DNA of 10,123 nucleotides from JBFWQM01 sp050249455. GTDB lineage: Bacteria; Pseudomonadota; Alphaproteobacteria; MPNO01; VGEU01. A program made the translations under genes and the position numbers. Of the stretch, positions 5,505 through 10,123 are shown one piece after another. Position 1 is the stretch's first letter; every line of letters starts with the position of its first letter. The stretch spans positions 1 to 10,123 of the forward strand of contig JBFWQM010000201.1 in NCBI GenBank assembly GCA_050249455.1, given 5' to 3'. Under the pieces are notes generated by a model. The model made no database searches. It had not been told where the DNA came from and saw only the letters and a list, made by a program, of their open reading frames with translations.

Positions 5505-7595
5505 ATGGGGAGACGAGACTTGCAGCCAGCCGACCGGGGCGGCCCGCGCTACCGCGTCGGCGTGGATGTCGGCGGCACCCACACCGACATCGTCCTGCAC
5601 GATGGCGCGGGCGGCGCGCTGTCGATCGTCAAGCTGGCCTCGACGCCGCACAACCCGGCGGTCGCGGTACTCGACGGCCTGGGGCAGCTGTTCGCGACCG
5701 GCCTGCGCCCCGAGGAGGTCGGCTTCTTCGGCCACGGCACCACGGTGACGACTAACGCCCTCCTGGAGCTGAAGGGCGCGGCGGTCGGGCTCCTGGTCAA
5801 CGCCGGCATGCGCGGCATCGCCGAGGTGCAGACCCAGGGCCGCGACGGCGCCAGCCCGTTCGACCACCGCTTCCGCCGGCCGGAGCCGCTGGTGCGGCCG
5901 CGCCGGGTCGCCGAGATCGGCGGCCGCATCGACCACGCCGGCAATGAGCTGGTCGCGCTGGACGAGTCCGCGGTGCGCGAGGCCGCCATCGCGCTGGCCG
6001 GCGGCGGCGTGCGCTCGTTCGCGGTGTGCTTCCTGTTCTCCTTCATGAACCCGGCCCACGAACGCCGCGCGGCGGCGATCGTCCGCGAGGCCGTGCCGGA
6101 CGCCTTCGTATCGTGCTCCAGCGCCGTGCTGCCGCGCATCCGCGAATGGCCGCGGCTGTCGACGACCCTGCTCAACGCCTACTTGGCGCCGGTGCTGGCC
6201 GGCTATTGCCGCGACCTCGCCGCCGGCCTCGACCGCGCCGGCGTGGCGACGCGGCAGCGCTTCCTGATGCAGTCGAACGGCGGCGTCATGCCGCTGGCGG
6301 CAGAGGCGGAGGCGCACGCGGTCCGTACCCTGCTGTCGGGCCCCGCCGCCGGCGTGCGCGCCGCCGCGGCGCTCGGCGGCGGCGGCAGCATCGTCACCAT
6401 GGACATGGGCGGCACCAGCTGCGACATCGCCTTCATCGAGGACGGCGCGCCGCTGGAGCAGACCGAGACGGCGATCGACGGCCGCGTCGTCGGCGCGCCG
6501 GCGCTCGACGTCACCACCATTTCCGCCGGCGGCGGCAGCCTGGTCCGGCTCGGCGCCGCCGGGCTGCTGGAGGTCGGGCCGCGCAGCGCCGGCGCCGACC
6601 CCGGCCCGGCATGCTACGGCCGCGGCGGCGCCGCACCCACCGTGACCGACGCCGACGTGGTGCGGGGCGCGCTCAACCCCGACTACTTCCTCGGCGGCCG
6701 CCGCCGGCTCGACCGCGCCGCCGCGGTCGCGGCGATGGACGGCGTCGCCCGGCCAGCCGGGCTGGGCACGGCCGAAGCGGCGGCCGGCGTCGCCCGCATC
6801 GTCGATGCGCGCATGGCGGACGCGATCCGGGTCCAGGCGGCCAAGAAGGGGCTGGACCTGGCCGGCTTCACGCTGGTGCCGTTCGGCGGCGCCGGGCCGG
6901 TCCACGCCGCCGCGGTCGCCGAGGACCTCGGCATCGGGCGCGTGATGGTGCCGCGCAATCCCGGCGCGTTCTCCGCGCTCGGCCTCCTGTGCAGCGACGT
7001 GATGCACGACTACGTGCGGTCGGACCTGCGCGACCTTGCCGCGCTGGCCGCCGCCGACGCCGAGGCCGCGTTCGCCGCGCTGGAGGCGGCGGCCGCGTCC
7101 GAGCTGGCGGCCGAGGGCATCGATCCCGGCGGGGCGCGCTTCCTGCGCGAAACCGACCTGCGCTACGCCGGCCAGGGCTACGAGCTGCGCCTTCCGGCCG
7201 GAGACGGCGCGCGTCCCGTTCCTGGCGACCTGCCGGCGCGGCTCGCCCAGGCGTTCCACGACCGTCACGCGGCGCTGCACGGCCACGCCGCGCCCGGCAC
7301 GGCGGTCGAGGTCGTCAGCTGGCGGCTGCGCGCCGTGGCGCCGATGCCGGCCTACCAGCCCGGCGCGCCCGAGCCGGCCAGGGCCGATCCGCAGCCGCTC
7401 GGCGGCCGCTCGGTGATGTTCGGCGCCGATACGACCGCGGAAGCCACCGTGTGGCGTCGCGACGGCCTGGCGCCTGGCTGGCGGACGTCGGGGCCCGCCG
7501 TCGTCGAGCAGGCGGACGCGACCACGCTGGTGCCGCCGGGATGGACCGCGCGCTGCGACGGCGGCGGCAACCTGGTGCTGGAGCGCGGCCGATGA
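5505..7595 (+). CDS. hyuA: Hydantoinase/oxoprolinase family protein, HyuA subunit
   Basis: A 696-residue HyuA-type ATP-binding subunit, of the ASKHA/acetate-kinase-like fold. With HyuB it forms an enzyme that uses ATP to open a cyclic amide (N-methylhydantoinase, 5-oxoprolinase) or to carboxylate a ketone (acetone/acetophenone carboxylase). Visible motifs: DVGGTHTD at 21-28 (phosphate 1 loop), GHGTTVTTNALLE near 73-85, LMQSNGG and LLSGPAAGV in the centre, DMGGTSCD at 300-307, SAGGGS, and PFGGAGPVH at 459-467. Length is typical for separate HyuA subunits, whereas eukaryotic oxoprolinases are A-B fusions. The start is uncertain. ATG 5505 is chosen, but AAGAAGG lies only 3 nt before it, while an in-frame TTG at 5520 has GGGGAG 7 nt upstream. 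It overlaps hyuB by ATGA. It is divergent from the membrane-protein gene. No transporter or other hydantoin gene is visible, so the substrate is unassigned. Confidence 0.93.
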   Translation: MGRRDLQPADRGGPRYRVGVDVGGTHTDIVLHDGAGGALSIVKLASTPHNPAVAVLDGLGQLFATGLRPEEVGFFGHGTTVTTNALLELKGAAVGLLVNAGMRGIAEVQTQGRDGASPFDHRFRRPEPLVRPRRVAEIGGRIDHAGNELVALDESAVREAAIALAGGGVRSFAVCFLFSFMNPAHERRAAAIVREAVPDAFVSCSSAVLPRIREWPRLSTTLLNAYLAPVLAGYCRDLAAGLDRAGVATRQRFLMQSNGGVMPLAAEAEAHAVRTLLSGPAAGVRAAAALGGGGSIVTMDMGGTSCDIAFIEDGAPLEQTETAIDGRVVGAPALDVTTISAGGGSLVRLGAAGLLEVGPRSAGADPGPACYGRGGAAPTVTDADVVRGALNPDYFLGGRRRLDRAAAVAAMDGVARPAGLGTAEAAAGVARIVDARMADAIRVQAAKKGLDLAGFTLVPFGGAGPVHAAAVAEDLGIGRVMVPRNPGAFSALGLLCSDVMHDYVRSDLRDLAALAAADAEAAFAALEAAAASELAAEGIDPGGARFLRETDLRYAGQGYELRLPAGDGARPVPGDLPARLAQAFHDRHAALHGHAAPGTAVEVVSWRLRAVAPMPAYQPGAPEPARADPQPLGGRSVMFGADTTAEATVWRRDGLAPGWRTSGPAVVEQADATTLVPPGWTARCDGGGNLVLERGR

Positions 7596-9208
7596 CCGAT
7601 GCCGTCGCGGTGCAGATCCTGCGCAACCGGATCGCCAGCCTGATGGAGGAGATGGCGCACCAGTTCTTCCGCTCCGGCTACTCCACCATCGTGCGCGAAT
7701 CGCGCGACTTCAGCTGCGTGATCCTCGACGCGGAGGGCCGGCTCCTGGTCGCGCCCGCGATGTTCTATCACGCGCGCTGCTACGACTACCTGGTCCGGCG
7801 CATCAAGGCGGTTGGCGGCGATCTCCGCGACGGCGACGTGTTCGTGTGCAACCATCCCTACGAGGGCGGGCTGCCGCACGTGCCCGACATGGCGGTCGTC
7901 GCGCCGGTGGTGGCGGACGGCACGCTGGTCGGTTTCGCCGGCAGCATCGCGCACAAGGCCGACCTGGGCGGCACCGTGCCCGGCTCCACCTACGGCCAGG
8001 CGACGGAGCTGTTCCACGAGGGGCTGCTGGTGCCGCCGGTGCGGCTGGTCGCCGCCGGCGTGGCGAACCGCGACCTGGAGCGGCTGATCGCCGCCAACAG
8101 CCGCCAGCCCGACCTCGTGCTCGGCGACCTCGGCAGCCAGGTCGGCGCCGTACGCCTCGGCGTCGCGCGGCTGATGGCGCTGTGCGCGGCGCAGGGTCCG
8201 GCCGCATTCCGCGCCATGCTGGGCGACATGATCGCGGCGTCTGGGCGCGAGTTCGCCGCTGCGCTCGACCGCCTGTCCGACGGCACGCACGAAGCCGAGG
8301 CCTGCCTCGACGGCGACGGGGTCGAGCGCGATGCGCCGGTGCGCCTGCGGGTGCGGGTGACGGTGGACCACGGCCGCGTCACCTTCGACTTCGCCGGCAG
8401 CGACGCGCAGCGCCGCGGGCCGGTGAACCTGCGGCCGGCGCTGGTCGAGGCGTGCTGCTTCCACGCGCTGATCGCGCTGATCGACCCGGAGCTGCGCTAC
8501 AGCGACGCGGCGCGCGAGCGCGTCACCGTCGTCACCGAGCCGGGCAGCGTGCTCGACGCGCGCCTGCCGGCGCCGTGCTCCAGCTACATGGTGACATGCC
8601 AGAAGCTGGTCGACGTCGTGATCGAGGCGCTGAACCCGTTCTGCCCGGCGCGCGCGGCGGCGCATGCCGGCGGCAGCGGCGGCGCGCTGTCCATCGCCTG
8701 GGGGGCGGGCCCGCGCGCGCCGCGCGGCAACCAGTACGAGATCTTCGGCTCCGCCTACGGCGGCAGCTCCGGCCAGGACGGCGCATCGGGCACGGCCGTC
8801 CACCTCTCCAACCTGTTCGTCACGCCGATGGAGATCGTCGAGAGCGAGTTCCCCTGCCGCGTCACCCGGTTCGAGCTGATCCCCGGCTCCGGCGGCGACG
8901 GCGCGTTCCGCGGCGGGCTCAGCTTCCGGCGCGAATACGAGCTCCTGCAGCCGGCGGTCGTGATCTACCGCGGCGACCGCGCGCGCTTCGCGCCGGCCGG
9001 CGTCGCCGGCGGACGGCCCGGCCGCGCCAGCCGCTTCGTCGTGATCGCGCCTGACGGGACGGAGACCGCGATGCCCGCCTCCTGCCGGGTCGAGCTGCCC
9101 GCCGGCGCGCGCATCCGCATCGAGGCCGCCGGCGGCGGCGGCTACGGCGACCCCGCCGCCCGCGACCCCGCCGCGCGGGCGCGCGATGCGGAGGACGGGT
9201 ATGTGTGA
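7592..9208 (+). CDS. hyuB: Hydantoinase/oxoprolinase family protein, HyuB subunit
   Basis: A 538-residue HyuB subunit, partner of HyuA; it begins at the ATG overlapping the HyuA stop (ATGA). Signature segments: RESRDFSCVILD at about 35-46, DVFVCNHPYEGGLPHVPDM with C86/H88, SIAHKADLGGTVPGS with H121 and D124 (family-conserved, likely metal or substrate site), the central PVNLRPALVEACCFHAL, GSGGALSIAWG, YGGSSGQDGASGT, SEFPCRVTRFELIPGSGGDGAFRGG, and the glycine-rich close GGGGYGDPAARDP near the C-terminus. Length is in the normal range and the family-typical tail (ARDAEDGYV) is present, so it appears intact. Typical HyuB proteins read N-D-P-Y in place of N-H-P-Y here, a modest variation from the commonest form. 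Hydantoin, 5-oxoproline and aromatic-ketone substrates cannot be told apart from sequence alone. Confidence 0.94.
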   Translation: MTDAVAVQILRNRIASLMEEMAHQFFRSGYSTIVRESRDFSCVILDAEGRLLVAPAMFYHARCYDYLVRRIKAVGGDLRDGDVFVCNHPYEGGLPHVPDMAVVAPVVADGTLVGFAGSIAHKADLGGTVPGSTYGQATELFHEGLLVPPVRLVAAGVANRDLERLIAANSRQPDLVLGDLGSQVGAVRLGVARLMALCAAQGPAAFRAMLGDMIAASGREFAAALDRLSDGTHEAEACLDGDGVERDAPVRLRVRVTVDHGRVTFDFAGSDAQRRGPVNLRPALVEACCFHALIALIDPELRYSDAARERVTVVTEPGSVLDARLPAPCSSYMVTCQKLVDVVIEALNPFCPARAAAHAGGSGGALSIAWGAGPRAPRGNQYEIFGSAYGGSSGQDGASGTAVHLSNLFVTPMEIVESEFPCRVTRFELIPGSGGDGAFRGGLSFRREYELLQPAVVIYRGDRARFAPAGVAGGRPGRASRFVVIAPDGTETAMPASCRVELPAGARIRIEAAGGGGYGDPAARDPAARARDAEDGYV

Positions 9209-9221
9209 GTCTCCACCGTTG

Positions 9222-9319
9222 CGTAGGGGCGGGTCTCAGACCCGTCCGTCCCTCCGTGCGTCTATGCCGGAAATCGTGCGACGGCGGCGCCGCGGGCGGG
9301 CCTGAGACCCGCCCCTACG
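9222..9319. repeat. REPIN/MITE-like inverted repeat pair between convergent genes
   Basis: CGTAGGGGCGGGTCTCAG (9222-9239) returns as its exact reverse complement CTGAGACCCGCCCCTACG (9302-9319), with 62 bp between. Homology extends inward over about 10 more bp with a few mismatches. Each arm can also fold alone: CGGGTCT-C-AGACCCG (9230-9244), and GGGCGGG paired with CCCGCCC (9294-9300 with 9308-9314). The block fills most of the 127-bp gap between the hyuB stop and the SDR stop, so its hairpins could act as a bidirectional terminator. Paired inverted REP-type hairpins are how REPINs are built; no transposase is nearby and no target duplication is obvious. No long T-tract follows the hairpins, so classical rho-independent termination is uncertain. 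Confidence 0.8.
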
Positions 9320-9335
9320 TAAGATCCGCCGTACG

Positions 9336-10103
9336 TCACTTAATCGTATAGCCGCCGTCGACCATGATCGAGGCGCCGTGGACGTAGGACGACGCGTCGC
9401 TGGCGAGGAAGGCCATGACGTCGGCGATCTCCTCCGGCTCCGCCGGGCGGCCGAGGCAGGTGAGCGAGCCCATGCGCTTCGGGTCGGTCAGCCCGCGCTC
9501 GGCATAGCCGCGGATGCGCGGCGTCAGGGTCGGGCCGGGGCACACCGCGTTCACCCGCACGTTCTCCGTGCCGTAGTCGAGCGCCATCTGGCGGGTCAGC
9601 GACAGGACGCCGCCCTTCGCCGCGCAGTAGGCCGGCATCAGCGGGTTGCCGACGACGCCGAAGGTCGACGAGTTGTTGACGATCGCGCCGCCGCCCGGCG
9701 CGCGCTTCAGGAGCGGCAGCAGCAGCTTGCTGCAGAAATAGACGCTGGTCAGGTCGACCGCGATGATGCGGTCCCAGTCCTCCGTCTTCAGCTCGTGTAT
9801 GGGGCTGCGGAAATTGTCGCCGGCGTTGTTGACCAGCGCCTTCAGGTGGCCCCAGCGGTCGGCGATGGCGTCGCGCAGCGCCGCGACGTCGTCCTCCTTC
9901 GTAACGTCGGCGACATGGCACAGCGTGGCGACGCCGGCGCCGGCGACCAGCGCCTGGGTCTCGCGCAGCGACTTCTCGGTGCGCCCGACCAGGACCAGCG
10001 AGGCGCCGAGCTCCGCCAGCGCGACGCAGCACGCCTGGCCGATGCCGGCGCCGGCGCCGGTGACGACCACCGGCGCGCCCTCGAAGCGGAGCTTGGCGAG
10101 CAT
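9336..10103 (-). CDS. Short-chain dehydrogenase/reductase (classical SDR)
   Basis: A 255-residue NAD(P)-dependent oxidoreductase of the FabG-like classical SDR family. The Rossmann motif TGAGAGIG is at 15-22, NNAG at 92-95, catalytic S146, Y159 and K163 in the S-x12-Y-x3-K spacing, and the PGPTLTP stretch after helix F at 189-195. The C-terminus has the usual ASIMVDGGYT. An arginine at 41 just after the second beta strand (LVLVGR) favours NADP(H), by family knowledge. The position normally held by the catalytic asparagine (in NLxxVF) reads D117 in VDLTSVYF, a substitution seen in many family members. Length is normal. The Shine-Dalgarno is weak, and the ATG lies 2 bp after a possible upstream gene end, hinting at coupling. 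It converges on hyuB and is not part of that transcript. The alcohol/ketone substrate is unknown. Confidence 0.93.
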   Translation of the reverse strand: MLAKLRFEGAPVVVTGAGAGIGQACCVALAELGASLVLVGRTEKSLRETQALVAGAGVATLCHVADVTKEDDVAALRDAIADRWGHLKALVNNAGDNFRSPIHELKTEDWDRIIAVDLTSVYFCSKLLLPLLKRAPGGGAIVNNSSTFGVVGNPLMPAYCAAKGGVLSLTRQMALDYGTENVRVNAVCPGPTLTPRIRGYAERGLTDPKRMGSLTCLGRPAEPEEIADVMAFLASDASSYVHGASIMVDGGYTIK

Positions 10104-10105
10104 GG

Positions 10106-10123
10106 CTATTCTGCCGCGGCCGG
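10106..10123 (-). CDS. Possible C-terminal end of an upstream gene
   Basis: On the minus strand the last 18 bases read CCG GCC GCG GCA GAA TAG, i.e. P-A-A-A-E and stop, ending 2 bp before the SDR ATG. An Ala-rich ending of this sort is common in GC-rich proteobacteria, and the spacing would fit an operon. Only five codons are visible, so this is tentative and its function cannot be guessed. Confidence 0.25.
   Translation of the reverse strand, partial: PAAAE

Noticed and set aside
5193..7286. Long minus-strand open frame opposite hyuA
   Set aside because: Low-complexity Arg/Ala/Gly-rich translation, opposite a clear HyuA with all family motifs; a GC-bias artefact.
6026..7591. Upstream extension of the hyuB frame into hyuA
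   Set aside because: The part before 7592 is Arg-rich nonsense overlapping hyuA; the HyuB family N-terminus starts exactly at the ATG at 7592.
7352..8803. Long minus-strand open frame opposite hyuB
   Set aside because: Composition is His/Arg/Ala-rich with no recognisable domain, and it is antisense to a well-conserved HyuB.

Overview
The window is GC-rich throughout, and its tightly packed genes carry a strong G/C third-position bias. Gene content (an RND tripartite pump with a NodT-type outer-membrane lipoprotein, a CecR-like TetR regulator, HyuA/HyuB, an SDR) fits a free-living proteobacterium, most likely a high-GC alphaproteobacterium. That placement is an inference from composition and gene style, not from a marker gene.

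Left part (1-4600, minus strand): one four-gene efflux operon, transcribed leftwards in the order TetR regulator, outer-membrane factor lipoprotein, periplasmic adaptor, inner-membrane RND pump. The pump runs off the left edge after about 408 residues. The regulator stop and outer-membrane-factor start overlap (ATGA), and the other two junctions are 39 and 15 bp, so the set looks like one transcript. Ahead of the regulator, an AT-rich island in otherwise GC-rich DNA holds a sigma70-like promoter overlapped by two abutting 17-bp near-palindromes. This is a good candidate for an autoregulatory TetR operator.

Middle (4717-5504): a small four-helix membrane protein of unknown function on the minus strand. 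It is separated by a 116-bp divergent intergenic region from the next operon. That region carries a perfect 16-bp palindrome, a candidate operator.

Right part (5505-10123): a plus-strand hyuA-hyuB pair with overlapping ATGA, encoding the two subunits of an ATP-dependent hydantoinase/oxoprolinase/acetophenone-carboxylase type enzyme. It converges on a minus-strand short-chain dehydrogenase/reductase. Between the two stops lies a compact inverted pair of hairpin-forming repeats, REPIN- or MITE-like. The last 18 bases may hold the C-terminal end of another minus-strand gene just upstream of the SDR.

No CRISPR array, tRNA, rRNA, transposase or phage gene was seen. I do not see a clearly novel multi-gene system. 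The most interesting items are the tandem operator, the palindrome in the divergent region, the inverted repeat pair and the unassigned membrane protein.
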